A DNA stretch of 64,000 nucleotides, taken from assembly GCF_025961315.1 (NCBI RefSeq), contig NZ_JAOQNK010000001.1, positions 2,914,001 through 2,978,000 on the forward strand. Direction: 5' to 3'. Both the position numbers and the translations under genes were made by a program. The notes under the pieces were generated by a model. That model was given only the letters and a program-made list of their open reading frames with translations, did not search any database and was not told the DNA's origin. Of the stretch, positions 22,807-33,100 are shown one piece after another. Source of the stretch: Sphingobacterium kitahiroshimense (GTDB taxonomy: Bacteria; Bacteroidota; Bacteroidia; Sphingobacteriales; Sphingobacteriaceae). Position 1 is the first letter of the stretch; every line of letters begins with the position of its first letter.

Positions 22807-25740
22807 ATGAAACAAATATTAAAATACGCACTTATACCCCTATTTATTTTTCTTGCAAATACTTCGCTGAAAGCCACTTCTTATATTGCTAAACAAGACA
22901 GTACGGTCACATTACATGTCGCTGGAAACTGCGGTATGTGTAAAAAACGTATTGAAAAAGCAGCCAATCTTCCGGGTGTGTCGAACGCCGTGTGGAGTGA
23001 AGATACTCAGAAACTGTCCTTAACATATAGTGCTAAAAAATCAACATTAGAAACGATTAAAAAAAGCATTGCGGCTGTCGGACATGATGTTGAGAATGTA
23101 CGAGGAAACGATAAAGCATATGCCGAATTACATGAATGCTGCTTATATCCTAGATTAGAAAAAGTTCAAGCTTCGCCATTAACAGTTAGTGCTACCACAA
23201 ACAATAGTAGTGCTACAACAACCGTTTCTGTTGATAGCACAACCACTATGCATGTAGCAGGAAACTGTGCTTTATGTAAAAAAAGAATCGAAACTGCGGC
23301 AACTATTAATGGTGTTACATCAGCAATCTGGGATGTGAACACAAAAGAGCTGGTAGTAAAACATAATCATCAAAAAGCACCTTTAGAAGAAATAAAAAAG
23401 AGCATTGCTGCCGTTGGACACGATGTAGACAATGTACGTGCCGATGATCAAGTATATGAACAATTACATGAATGTTGTTTATATCCGAGAATGGAAAACG
23501 GTAAAATTACGGATGTAAAAGCAAAGAAAGATGATCATCATGATCACAACCACATTTTAACGGGCGTAGTTGTTGAAGAAAATGAAAAAGGAGACCTCAA
23601 TCCAATCACAGGTGTTAATATCCATTGGTTAGAAGATAAAAGCAAAAATGCAAGAACAAATGAAAATGGTGTTTTCAAATTACAGCATCATGGAAATTTT
23701 AAGAAGATCGTTGTGAGTTTTGCAGGTATGCAATCGGATACGATTACTATAAAAGACTTGCATGAAGTATTGATGATAAACGCAAAAAGCAATGTCTTAT
23801 CTGAGGTGGTAGTAACAGGAAGCAGAAGATCAAACTTCATCAATCGAATGAATCCTGCACGTGTAGAGGTATTAACAACTAAAGAACTATTTAAAGCTGC
23901 ATGTTGTGATTTAAGTGAAAGTTTCGAAACAAATGCTTCTGTTGATGTCGTAAGTAATGATGCTGTAACAGGTTCTAAACAGATTCAAATGCTAGGATTA
24001 AGCGGTATATATACACAGCTTACTGTAGAGAACTTACCTGGACCTAGAGGCTTAGCAGCCCCACTAGGTTTAAATTCGATATCTGGAAGCTGGATAGAAT
24101 CTATTCAAATTGCAAAAGGCATTGGTTCTGTTGCAAATGGATATGAAAACATGGCTGGACAAATTAATGTTGAACTTAAAAAACCTCAAAATTCGGACAG
24201 ACTTTATTTCAATGCCTATGCAAACAACATGGGAAGAACAGATGTAAACTTAAATTTAGCTCAAAAAATAAACAACAATTGGTCTACCGCTGTCCTGTTA
24301 CATGATAATTTCATGTATAATAAAACAATGAATTTCAGTGATAACGGTTTTCGTGATATCCCTGTTGGAAACCTCTTTTCCGGAGTAAACCGTTGGAACT
24401 ACGAAAATGGAAAAGGCTTCATGGCACAGTTTGGAATTAAATATTTAAATGATGACCGTACAGGTGGTCAAACAGATTTTAACAAAAAAACAGATAAAGG
24501 AACTACCAATAGATATGGTCTAGGTTTTGATATTGAAAGAATCGAAGGTTTTGCTAAAATCGGCTATGTATTTCCAGAAAACAGACACCGCAGTATAGGT
24601 CTACAACTTGCAGGTTCAAACTATAATCAAAAAAGTTATTTTGGTCTAAAAAATTATAATGGTGAACAACAGAATGGATATGCCAATTTGATATTTCAAG
24701 ATGTTCTCGGAACTGTAGCTCACAAATACCGTGTGGGAGCTTCGGTAAATTATGATAACTATGATGAGTTATATCTGGATGTTCAGAATTTTAAGAGAAA
24801 AGAAACTGTTTCCGGTGCTTTTGTAGAATATACTTTCAGTCCAAATGAAAAATTTGATGCCGTCGTAGGTTTAAGACAAGATTATAACTCATTGTACGGT
24901 TGGTTTACTACACCTCGTTTAAATTTACGTTATGCACCTTTTACAGGTAATACAATGCGTTTAAGTGCTGGTAGAGGGCAAAGAACGGCTAACATTATTG
25001 CCGAAAATATGTCTGCACTAGCAAGTAGCCGTACATTAATTATCAAATCTCCAGACAATTTTAAAAATGCTTACGGATTAGATCCTGAAGTTTCTTGGAA
25101 TACTGGCTTTACAATTGATCAAAGTTTCAGATTGTTCAACAGAGAGGCAACTGCATCGGTTGAGTTATTTAGAAACAGTTTTGAAAATCAGGTCGTAGTT
25201 GACTATGAAAACCCTAGAGAAATATCTTTTTATAACTTAACAGGTAAATCATATTCAAATAGTCTTCAGGCAGAATTACGTTTCAATCCTCTTCCTCGTT
25301 TAGAAACAAGACTTGCATATCGTTTACTCGATGTTCAAACTGACTTTGAAAGTGGTAGAAAAAGTAAACCGCTATTGGCTAAGCACCGAGGTTTTACTAA
25401 TCTAGCTTATACATTACCTTCATCAGGATGGAGCTTTGACTATACCTTAAATATTGTAGGAGATAAAAGAATACCTTCAACAATAGAAAACCCAGTTGCA
25501 TATCAGGTAGCAACAAAATCAAATGCTTATGTAACGATGAATGCGCAGGTAAGTAAAGATTTTGGAAAAAATAAAAACTTCACAATTTATGTCGGTGGTG
25601 AAAACTTAACAAATTATTTCCAACATAATCCAATTTTAGGAGCAGATGATCCATTTGGATCTTACTTTGACACGTCTCTATTATGGGGACCATTAACGGG
25701 AAGAATGTTCTACACCGGTGTAAGATTTCATATCAACTAA
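22807..25740 (+). CDS. TonB-dependent receptor with two N-terminal HMA domains
   Basis: A 977-residue outer-membrane receptor. After a signal peptide (about 23 residues) come two heavy-metal-associated domains: the first with GNCGMC (Cys42, Cys45) and HECC (109-112), the second with GNCALC (Cys154, Cys157) and HECC (221-224). Every landmark is shifted by exactly 112 residues. A His-rich linker (DDHHDHNH, about 238-245) follows, then a carboxypeptidase-regulatory-like domain (about 248-340), a plug with ACCDLSESFE (Cys366, Cys367) and QIQMLGLSG, and the barrel. The plug resembles that of Bacteroidota copper-linked receptors. Metal capture for uptake, probably copper, is inferred. Confidence 0.9.
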   Translation: MKQILKYALIPLFIFLANTSLKATSYIAKQDSTVTLHVAGNCGMCKKRIEKAANLPGVSNAVWSEDTQKLSLTYSAKKSTLETIKKSIAAVGHDVENVRGNDKAYAELHECCLYPRLEKVQASPLTVSATTNNSSATTTVSVDSTTTMHVAGNCALCKKRIETAATINGVTSAIWDVNTKELVVKHNHQKAPLEEIKKSIAAVGHDVDNVRADDQVYEQLHECCLYPRMENGKITDVKAKKDDHHDHNHILTGVVVEENEKGDLNPITGVNIHWLEDKSKNARTNENGVFKLQHHGNFKKIVVSFAGMQSDTITIKDLHEVLMINAKSNVLSEVVVTGSRRSNFINRMNPARVEVLTTKELFKAACCDLSESFETNASVDVVSNDAVTGSKQIQMLGLSGIYTQLTVENLPGPRGLAAPLGLNSISGSWIESIQIAKGIGSVANGYENMAGQINVELKKPQNSDRLYFNAYANNMGRTDVNLNLAQKINNNWSTAVLLHDNFMYNKTMNFSDNGFRDIPVGNLFSGVNRWNYENGKGFMAQFGIKYLNDDRTGGQTDFNKKTDKGTTNRYGLGFDIERIEGFAKIGYVFPENRHRSIGLQLAGSNYNQKSYFGLKNYNGEQQNGYANLIFQDVLGTVAHKYRVGASVNYDNYDELYLDVQNFKRKETVSGAFVEYTFSPNEKFDAVVGLRQDYNSLYGWFTTPRLNLRYAPFTGNTMRLSAGRGQRTANIIAENMSALASSRTLIIKSPDNFKNAYGLDPEVSWNTGFTIDQSFRLFNREATASVELFRNSFENQVVVDYENPREISFYNLTGKSYSNSLQAELRFNPLPRLETRLAYRLLDVQTDFESGRKSKPLLAKHRGFTNLAYTLPSSGWSFDYTLNIVGDKRIPSTIENPVAYQVATKSNAYVTMNAQVSKDFGKNKNFTIYVGGENLTNYFQHNPILGADDPFGSYFDTSLLWGPLTGRMFYTGVRFHIN
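22921..23490 (+). repeat. Tandem duplication encoding the two HMA domains
   Basis: The segment coding for the first HMA domain (from 22921) is repeated 336 bases downstream in frame. The protein motifs AGNC, KKSIAAVGHDV-NVR and LHECCLYPR recur at the same spacing, while many third codon positions differ, so the duplication is not recent. Confidence 0.85.
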
Positions 25741-25743
25741 AAT

Positions 25744-25775
25744 AAAAAGGGAACCAAGTTAGCGGTTCCCTTTTT
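25744..25775. terminator. Bidirectional terminator, TonB receptor / maf
   Basis: A 12-bp stem (AAAAAGGGAACC/GGTTCCCTTTTT) with an 8-base loop between convergent genes; its right end touches the maf stop codon. Confidence 0.85.
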
Positions 25776-26353
25776 TATTTTAGTTTCTTTAGTTCCTGAT
25801 AGAGTCGAGCTGTTGGCAATCCTACCACATTTGTATATTCTCCCTTGATACTTTTGATCCCGATACGACCTATCCACTCTTGTATTCCATAAGAGCCCGC
25901 TTTATCAAATGGCTCATATTTTTCAATATAAAAATTAATTTCATCATCACTAAGCGGATAAAATTCTACTTCAGTGGATTCCGAAAAAGTAATTAATTTT
26001 TCATCTTCCAGAATACAAACTGCAGTAATTACTTCGTGGATATCACCAGATAACATCTTTAACACGTGAAAAGCTTCCGCTTTACTTTTGGGTTTTCCTA
26101 ATATTTTTTGATCAGAGGTAACAACAATAGTATCTGCAGTAATGATTACAGCCCCTTCAAAATCATTAAGAAAAGCCTCAGCTTTTTTTGTCGCAATGGC
26201 CTTCACTACCGCTATAGGTTTTAGAAGTTCATCGACAACTTCATCCGTCTCGCGGACCACCACTTCAAACTTCAAACCCAATTCACTTAACAATTGGCTT
26301 CTTCGCGGCGATTGAGAGCCCAGTATTATTTGTCTATTCTCTAAATTTATCAT
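25775..26353 (-). CDS. Maf family nucleotide pyrophosphatase
   Basis: A 192-residue cytoplasmic house-cleaning enzyme that hydrolyses dTTP/UTP or modified pyrimidine nucleotides. Visible landmarks are LGSQSPRRSQLL (P-loop-like motif, residues 11-22), the catalytic-base region ITADTIV, and GKPKSKAEAF; SYGIQEWIG is also typical of the YhdE/Maf group. It begins 3 bases after the KdsC-like gene stops and is probably co-transcribed with it. Confidence 0.93.
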   Translation of the reverse strand: MINLENRQIILGSQSPRRSQLLSELGLKFEVVVRETDEVVDELLKPIAVVKAIATKKAEAFLNDFEGAVIITADTIVVTSDQKILGKPKSKAEAFHVLKMLSGDIHEVITAVCILEDEKLITFSESTEVEFYPLSDDEINFYIEKYEPFDKAGSYGIQEWIGRIGIKSIKGEYTNVVGLPTARLYQELKKLK

Positions 26354-26356
26354 TAC

Positions 26357-26875
26357 TTATATACTTTTGACTGTTGTATCCATTTGCCATTTACCCTGAA
26401 TTTTTAATACTTTTTCCATGACATCTCGTACAGCCCCATCACCACCAATTTTTGGAGAAATATAATGGCAAATTCCTTTAATTTCCTCAATAGCATCAGC
26501 AGGACATGTGGCTAGACCAGCCAGTTTCATACAGTCAAAGTCTGGCATATCATCTCCCATATAAAGGATATCTTCAAAATTCAGGCTCAGTGAAGCCAGG
26601 ACTTCATTCAGCTTTCCAATCTTATCGGAGATTCCTGAATGAATTTCTTGAACACCTAACCCCTTTAGTCTTTTAACAACACCAGTAGAATTTCCACCTG
26701 TAATAATGATGATTGGATAACCCCGCTTAACAGCTAACTGCATGATATAACCATCCTTAATATTAAAAGTGCGCAACTGTTCACCAGCCTCATTGACCAG
26801 CACACGCCCATCAGTCAACACACCATCCACGTCCAATACAAAAGCTTTCACTTTTTTAAGATTATCAAAAATCAT
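26357..26875 (-). CDS. HAD family phosphatase, KdsC-like
   Basis: A 172-residue C0-type HAD phosphatase. The nucleophile motif LDVDGVLTDG is at about residues 14-23, motif II is IITGG, and the Mg-binding motif is GDDMPD. The family fit is KDO-8-phosphate phosphatase, which makes KDO for lipopolysaccharide; related N-acylneuraminate-9-phosphatases share the fold. The protein is cytoplasmic and tetrameric in known homologues. A -7 box TATTTTTG with a TTG 21 bases upstream precedes the gene. The maf gene follows. Confidence 0.88.
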   Translation of the reverse strand: MIFDNLKKVKAFVLDVDGVLTDGRVLVNEAGEQLRTFNIKDGYIMQLAVKRGYPIIIITGGNSTGVVKRLKGLGVQEIHSGISDKIGKLNEVLASLSLNFEDILYMGDDMPDFDCMKLAGLATCPADAIEEIKGICHYISPKIGGDGAVRDVMEKVLKIQGKWQMDTTVKSI

Positions 26876-26888
26876 AGCTGTTTTCTTT

Positions 26889-26920
26889 CAAAAATAAGTA
26901 ATATATAATTCGAAATACAA
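26889..26920 (-). promoter_or_regulatory. Promoter of the kdsC-like/maf unit
   Basis: On the minus strand TTG (26920-26918), 21-base spacer and TATTTTTG (26896-26889), 13 bases before the start codon. Confidence 0.55.
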
Positions 26921-27033
26921 TACAAAATAATACAAAATTTACAGCTATTAAGACAACTTATTATTACAAATAGACAAAAAATCATATTAATGTCACAACA
27001 CATATTGTGGAGACAACTTTAATTCAAAAACAT

Positions 27034-27065
27034 TTGGAGTAAATAGGTTTTTTGATGTATCTTTG
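27034..27065 (+). promoter_or_regulatory. Orphan plus-strand promoter
   Basis: TTG (27034-27036), 21-base spacer, and a perfect TATCTTTG (27058-27065). No plausible gene follows before a strong terminator 190 bases downstream. Confidence 0.55.
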
Positions 27066-27069
27066 TAGG

Positions 27070-27288
27070 AGATAATTAAGGTTATCTATTGCAGGGGAAT
27101 AATGATGAATGACATCAAGAAATATTTGAAATGACATTCACATAACATAATATCAAATGTTTATCATTAATTTTGCTGTATCAAATCACTACTTAAAAAC
27201 AGTGATTATTAAAAATGTCTTTTCATAATTTAGGTTTATAATTGGTTAGTAACAAACCCTGGTGCCCATCACCAGGGTTTTGTTTTTT
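27070..27288 (+). ncRNA. Candidate small RNA (promoter to terminator, no ORF)
   Basis: This stretch is bounded by a consensus promoter and a strong intrinsic terminator and has no open frame beyond a 10-codon one at 27102. Local folding is possible: AATCACT/AGTGATT forms a hairpin around 27190, and ATTTGA near 27124 can pair with TCAAAT near 27163. The length of about 220 bases is in the range of regulatory RNAs such as 6S RNA, but I cannot see a diagnostic consensus and do not name it. The rest of the 26876-27359 gap is AT-rich and shows nothing else. Confidence 0.45.
27251..27288 (+). terminator. Strong terminator of the candidate small RNA
   Basis: An 11-bp GC-rich stem (AAACCCTGGTG/CACCAGGGTTT) with a 5-base loop and TGTTTTTT tail. 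The minus-strand gene beginning its stop at 27360 could also use it from the other side, though there is little U-run in that direction. Confidence 0.8.
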
Positions 27289-27359
27289 AAACAACTAGCA
27301 AGACAAAAAAATAGCTGCAAATAAACTATTTACAGCTATAATTCCTTAAAAAAACGTTA

Positions 27360-28661
27360 TTATCTTGGAAGTGATTTGAAATCAATATTAGGCTTCACTC
27401 TTGTTGCTTTTCTAATAAATTTACTACCAAACGGAACATACTTATTAAAGAACCCAAAATTCTTTAAATAAAACCCTTTCTCATTTACGCCACCGGCATA
27501 GTCCATACGGTAACCTTTACGGCCAGTATTATCAATGGTAAATCTACCTTCAGTACATTCGAACCAGTCCCCTTTGTCATCGGCTACCCATTGATTTGAA
27601 AACTGTACCTCCCGTTGATAAATACCTTGATCAGGGTTAAAATTTTCTAAGAAAGAATGAAAGCCTGTTAAATATTGATTCGTCTGAGGACGTTCAAATT
27701 CGGCTATAATTTGCCATTTACCTACTTCAGGCGCATAAAACCAAGCAGTATAAGCAGTATAATTATTTGCAATAGGTCTACCTCGCAATAAGAATTTATA
27801 AGTACTTCCGGCTTTCCAATTAAATTTCAAATAGCTTTGTCCACCAGAGCCTTCGTTTCCGAATTCGCCTGTATGAACAGTTTGACCTTTTGTTTTCAAA
27901 ATAATCTTATGGTCATCAGGAATTTCTTTAGGATCATCTGTTGTAAAAGGACTCCATACGGAGAATAAGACACGACGTTCTGTACTGCTATTTACCTGCA
28001 TACCAAAATATCCTACATTAAAACCATTGGACATAAAATAAGATCCTTCCACATCACTACCCTTTGGAACAGTAACTTCGTTATAATAATATTCTATATT
28101 CTTATCTTTCGGTTGTTGATATCCCATGTGGGTTGACGGCCCTCTTCTACCCCAGTAGAAGAAATTATCTTCATTATCTTTAACATAGTTCATTTGACCA
28201 TCGGAAGCTGTTCCTTTCAAAACGTAACCACCTATTGTCGGATACAATGAAGCTGTAGTTTTTGCTTTTAATTCAATTGCGTGATATCCGGTATCCGCAA
28301 TACTAAAATCAGCAACATTGATCAGTCCTTTTTGATTCGGTTCTATTGTTACATCAACGCTTTTACCAGCGAATGTAAAAGTGAATTTCCCACCAGCATT
28401 GGCTTCAAGTACCTGAACGGAAAGATTTACCTGACCAGTTTTACCAAAGCGAACAAATGTTTTTACTGTCCGTTTATTGTCTTTCCAATTTTCAATCTTT
28501 CCATTCTTTACAATAGATTCTCTATGATTGCTATTCGGATACTCCCAACTATTACCTCCAATAGGGACAAAATTCTCTTTTCCCGATGTCAAAGACTGTG
28601 CGTAAGCTAGCGTCAGATTCAAAGAAAGGAAGAGAAATAATAACTTTTTTATTGATTTCAT
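27360..28661 (-). CDS. Secreted DUF3472 domain-containing protein
   Basis: A 433-residue exported protein with a signal peptide ending TLAYAQ. The N-terminal third is a beta-rich domain like DUF5077 (about residues 30-150), and the remainder matches DUF3472 (about 170-400), recognised from GFNVGYFGMQVNSSTERRVLFSVWSPF and the GEFGNEGSGGQSYLKFNWKAG stretch. Both families are common in Bacteroidota and are often linked to carbohydrate metabolism, but no enzymatic activity is established to my knowledge. It stands alone, with no polysaccharide-utilisation genes beside it. Confidence 0.85.
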   Translation of the reverse strand: MKSIKKLLFLFLSLNLTLAYAQSLTSGKENFVPIGGNSWEYPNSNHRESIVKNGKIENWKDNKRTVKTFVRFGKTGQVNLSVQVLEANAGGKFTFTFAGKSVDVTIEPNQKGLINVADFSIADTGYHAIELKAKTTASLYPTIGGYVLKGTASDGQMNYVKDNEDNFFYWGRRGPSTHMGYQQPKDKNIEYYYNEVTVPKGSDVEGSYFMSNGFNVGYFGMQVNSSTERRVLFSVWSPFTTDDPKEIPDDHKIILKTKGQTVHTGEFGNEGSGGQSYLKFNWKAGSTYKFLLRGRPIANNYTAYTAWFYAPEVGKWQIIAEFERPQTNQYLTGFHSFLENFNPDQGIYQREVQFSNQWVADDKGDWFECTEGRFTIDNTGRKGYRMDYAGGVNEKGFYLKNFGFFNKYVPFGSKFIRKATRVKPNIDFKSLPR

Positions 28662-28730
28662 GTTTATAATAATTAATTATAGCACTAAATATAATGATAG
28701 GAATAGGAATATAGAACAGTCCAAAATATT

Positions 28731-28774
28731 TAAAAAAAAACAACCGATTGCATTTTAACTGCAATCGGTTGTTG
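28731..28774 (-). terminator. Terminator of floA
   Basis: A 12-bp perfect stem (CAACCGATTGCA) with a 7-base loop. Read on the minus strand it is followed by nine consecutive T, making it the end of the floA transcript. Confidence 0.85.
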
Positions 28775-28804
28775 ATTCGTATAAAAAATCTGTTACATCA
28801 GCTT

Positions 28805-29794
28805 TTAATCTTTCTGCTGTCCTCTGGTATCATGTCCAGGTTTGGAAATAGAAGTTCGCATGTCTGTATCTGCCTGTATATTTTGCATCTTATAATAATC
28901 CATTACACCCAAATTTCCATTTCTAAAAGCTTCCGCCATAGCTAATGGTAACTGTGCTTCGGCTTCAATAACTTTCGCTCTTGCTTCCTGTGCCTTGGCA
29001 CGCATCTCTTGTTCACTTGCAACAGCCATTGCTCTACGCTCTTCTGCTCTTGCATTAGCAACTTTCAAATCAGCTTCAGCTTGATCTGTCTGCAATTTTG
29101 CTCCTACGTTTTCACCGATATCTATATCTGCAATATCAATAGATAATATTTCAAATGCCGTACCGCTATCAAGTCCTTTTGAAAGAACAGTTTTAGAGAT
29201 TCGATCTGGATTTTCTAAGACCTGCTTATGGCTTTCCGACGAGCCTATCGTTGTTACGATACCTTCACCAACACGCGCTAAGATAGTTTCTTCGCCGGCA
29301 CCACCAACTAATTGATTGATATTGGCGCGAACAGTTACTCTTGCTTTCGCTATTAATTGAATTCCATCTTTAGCAACAGCTGCCACTGGAGGTGTATTAA
29401 TAACTTGAGGATTTACTGATAACTGCACAGCATCAAATACATCACGACCAGCCAAATCAATAGCTGTAGCAAGCTTGAAACTCAAAGGAATATTTGCCTT
29501 ATCGGCGGATATTAAAGCTTTAATTACTCTATTAACATTTCCCCCCGCCAAATAATGGGTTTCAATTTCATTAGATGTGATGTTTAGCCCTGCTTTTGTT
29601 GAGATTATCATTGCGTTAGTGACCAAAGAAGGTGGTACTTTACGTAATCGCATCAAAACCAAGTTCAATAAACTAATTTTAACATTAGAAAGCTGTGCGG
29701 TAAACCAAAGATTTACAGGTAATAAATAAAGCAATAGAAACAAGGCTACAATACAGCCTATAATCATTAAAGCGAAAGAAAAATTTGGATCCAT
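28805..29794 (-). CDS. floA: Flotillin-like protein FloA
   Basis: A 329-residue membrane-microdomain scaffold of the UPF0365/FloA family. One N-terminal membrane helix (about residues 8-28) is followed by the PHB-like core ([18 protein letters not shown]) and a C-terminal coiled coil rich in Ala, Glu and Arg repeats (about 230-290), which drives oligomerisation. In Bacillus, FloA organises membrane rafts with isoprenoid lipids. No NfeD-type partner is adjacent, so it is encoded alone. A candidate -7 box TATCTTTA is 31 bases upstream. Confidence 0.93.
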   Translation of the reverse strand: MDPNFSFALMIIGCIVALFLLLYLLPVNLWFTAQLSNVKISLLNLVLMRLRKVPPSLVTNAMIISTKAGLNITSNEIETHYLAGGNVNRVIKALISADKANIPLSFKLATAIDLAGRDVFDAVQLSVNPQVINTPPVAAVAKDGIQLIAKARVTVRANINQLVGGAGEETILARVGEGIVTTIGSSESHKQVLENPDRISKTVLSKGLDSGTAFEILSIDIADIDIGENVGAKLQTDQAEADLKVANARAEERRAMAVASEQEMRAKAQEARAKVIEAEAQLPLAMAEAFRNGNLGVMDYYKMQNIQADTDMRTSISKPGHDTRGQQKD

Positions 29795-30158
29795 TTGATT
29801 AGATTAATTAAATAGTAATTGTCTTAAAGATATCAAATTATGATCAAACATGAGCCAAAACAATTTAAAAAGTGTAAATAAAGTAAAATACAACCAAACT
29901 CAACTTCCAAATATTAACCTCAAAAACTACGAGTACTTCCTCATTTTTTTACTACTTTTACTTAGAACTAGCATTGATTTCTAATTTGCCACTTTTCCCT
30001 TAAAAATTATTGAAAAACGCTAAAGAACAGCTTTCTTTGACGCATTTGAATGATAAATAAGGAATCAAAAGAAATCAGAAAATTATTATGCTATTACTCT
30101 AATGTCAATTAGCGTATTATTTTAACGTGTTATCAAAAAATATTACTCTTATATCAAG
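29795..30158. other. Intergenic region between floA and the hybrid kinase gene
   Basis: These 364 bases are AT-rich and without a plausible reading frame. The left edge holds the probable floA promoter (minus-strand TATCTTTA at 29832-29825). The divergent kinase gene must have its promoter in the right half, but I see no clean TTG/TAnnTTTG pair there. No repeat or hairpin stands out. Confidence 0.6.
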
Positions 30159-33100
30159 ATGAAAAAGCTACGTTTTCAACAACAACTCATCATTGGAATT
30201 ATATTTTCATTTCTAATCATACTTTCGGCATCGTTATTATTTTTCATCCAATTGGATAAAAGTACGGCTCATGAACAAGACCTTATACAAAAAGCAGAAG
30301 CAAAGTTTGATCTCATCGATAATATCAAGAATAGTGTTGCCCGAGTAAATGATGCAAAACTTAAGTTTTATACAGAAAAAAATGCAAGTGTATTTGCACC
30401 CTATGCTGGTGAAATAACTGTGGTCCTTGAAACTATAAAAAACTTAAGCAAAAAGGACAGCTACTACACATTTGATGCTAACAAGCTAAATAATTTAAAA
30501 AATACCATTTTAGATTTCTATGACTTCGAGCGAGCCATCTCGTTAAGTAAGGAAAACAAATTTAAAGCGCTAAATGTAAACAATAAACGAGCTGATATTC
30601 AAAATCAGATTTCTATAATCTCCAAAGACTTAATCGATAAAAGAAAAGAATTAATTAAAAAATCAACAGATAGATTAGAAAATATCAGGTATTTAACTTA
30701 CTTTTTAGTTTTTGTGGGTCTAGCAATCATGATCTATATATTCATCATTGTTCTTAATGTTTTTAAAACATTAAAAAAGAGTATAATTGATGAAAAGAAG
30801 TCCAATACAGCCCTTTTAAAATTAACCTCTAAAGTTGAACAAGACAACTCCATTTTAAATAACATCAACACTTTAGACCACAACCTACGAGGCGATTTTA
30901 ATGAAAAACAAATTGCAACGATAGGACTCGATAATATCTGTAAAACGACTTCCTCTCTTGCTGGTACAGTATATGTCAAAAAAGAAAATAGTACCCTTTT
31001 TTCCCTATTAGCAAATAAAGGAATCCCATTAGATGTCCCTATTAAAACTTTTATTTCAGAAGGAGATGGGATACTCAGTGATGTGATTAATAATCAAAAA
31101 TTAACGATCATTCGCGATGTAAATGCAAACAAATATCAGATTGCGTCTTCGTTAATTGATCAATTTGAAACGAATCTCTATCTTATTCCGATCGTATATG
31201 AAGAACAATCTATTGGTATAATTGAATTAGTATGTCCAAAAGACAAAAAGAATGAAAATGAAAATATTGAATATTTACACCGCGTTAGCAAAATATTAGC
31301 TGTTAGTTTGAAAGTTGCGCAAGCGCATTCAAAGATGGCGGAACTCTATGAAGAATTACAGCAACAAACGGAAGAATTAGAAGCGCAACAGGAGGAACTG
31401 AGAACAACGAATGAGGAATTAAGTTATAAAACGAATTTGCTAGAAGCATCCGAAGAGGAATTGAGAGTACAGCAAGAGGAGCTCGTACAAACAAATAATG
31501 AACTGGATGAAAAAGCTAAATTACTACAGGAGCAGAATAATGAATTAGAAAAAGCAAAAGATAACATTGCTTTAAAAATCAAAGAGGTCGAGTCAGCCTC
31601 AAATTACAAATCAGAATTCATGGCAAACATGAGCCATGAATTGCGTACGCCTTTAAATAGTATTTTAATATTAGCAAAATTATTACAAGATAATAAACTA
31701 GACAATCTAACTAGTGAACAAATCAAATATGCCAGTGTGATCCATAATGCAGGAACTGATTTACTTCATTTAATCAATGACTTACTTGATCTTGCTAAGA
31801 TAGAATCGGGCAAAGTGGAACTGGCACAAGAGAACATTGACAACAAAGATCTCATCGATTATATCTTAAATTTCTTCAAGAATACTGCGGAAGACAAAGG
31901 AATAAATTTCAAGATAGCTCTTTCTCCCGATGTGCCTACTCATTTTTATTCGGATGAATATCGGATCCAGCAGATCTTGAAAAACTTACTATCAAATGCT
32001 TTCAAATTCACCAATCCTAATGGAAATGTAACACTTCATATTGATATAAATAAGGGTGATGAACTTACTTTTAAAGTTATCGATTCTGGAATTGGCATTG
32101 CTGCTGATAAACAAAAACTCATATTCGAAGCTTTTAGACAAGAAGATGGTTCTACAAGCCGCAAATATGGTGGAACTGGTTTAGGATTATCAATATGTAG
32201 AGAAACTGCAAAATTACTAGGTGGTCGAATCACATTATCGAGTGAAATCGGAGTAGGAAGCACCTTTATCTTTACATTGCCACTACGTACTGCACCTGGT
32301 ACCATTCAAACACTTAAATCTAATGAGGAACATACGGAAAAAATAATCCCGTCCACTGAAACCGATGATTCAATACTGTTACCAGAAAATAAAGATATAA
32401 TTCGAAATCCGGATGACCTGAATACCTTGTTGATCATTGAAGATGATTTGATTTTTGCAGAAATACTAAAGGATTATGCCGAAGCATATCATTACCGTGT
32501 CATACTTGCCCATGACGGAGAAGAAGGATTAGAAAAGGCAATGGCACTAAGACCAAAGGCGATTATTTTGGATATTATGCTTCCTAAAATTGATGGCTGG
32601 AATGTACTCAAAGTTTTAAAAGCAAATCGGGAGACCTCCTCAATACCTGTACATATGATGTCTGCGGGCACCTATTTGGACAATGAACCAATCAATGCTG
32701 GAGCAATTGGATTTATGGCTAAGCCCGTTTCTGAAAAAACTCTTCAAAACACGTTTGAAAAAATTCAATCCATGCTTTCAAATGTTATGAAAAGAGTTTT
32801 ACTTATTGAAGACCAAAAAGTACAAAGCGATTTTATTAAGCACGGGCTAAAAGATGAAAAACTAACCGTAGATCAAGCCTATGATGCCAATAAAGCTCTT
32901 GAATTATTGAAGAATAAAGCGAATAATTACGATTGTATTATTTTAGATTTAAATCTTCCAGATAAATCAGGGTTAGAATTACTAGACGAAATAAAATCCT
33001 TAGAGACATACAATGAAACTCCTATCATCATCAACACGGCGATGGAATTGACCTCTGAACAGACTACTAGAATTTTAAAACACTCACAAGCTATGGTTTT

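Noticed and set aside
27102..27134. A 10-codon open frame in the candidate small RNA
   Set aside because: It is too short, with no ribosome-binding site and no repeated or regulatory codons such as those in the trp leader.
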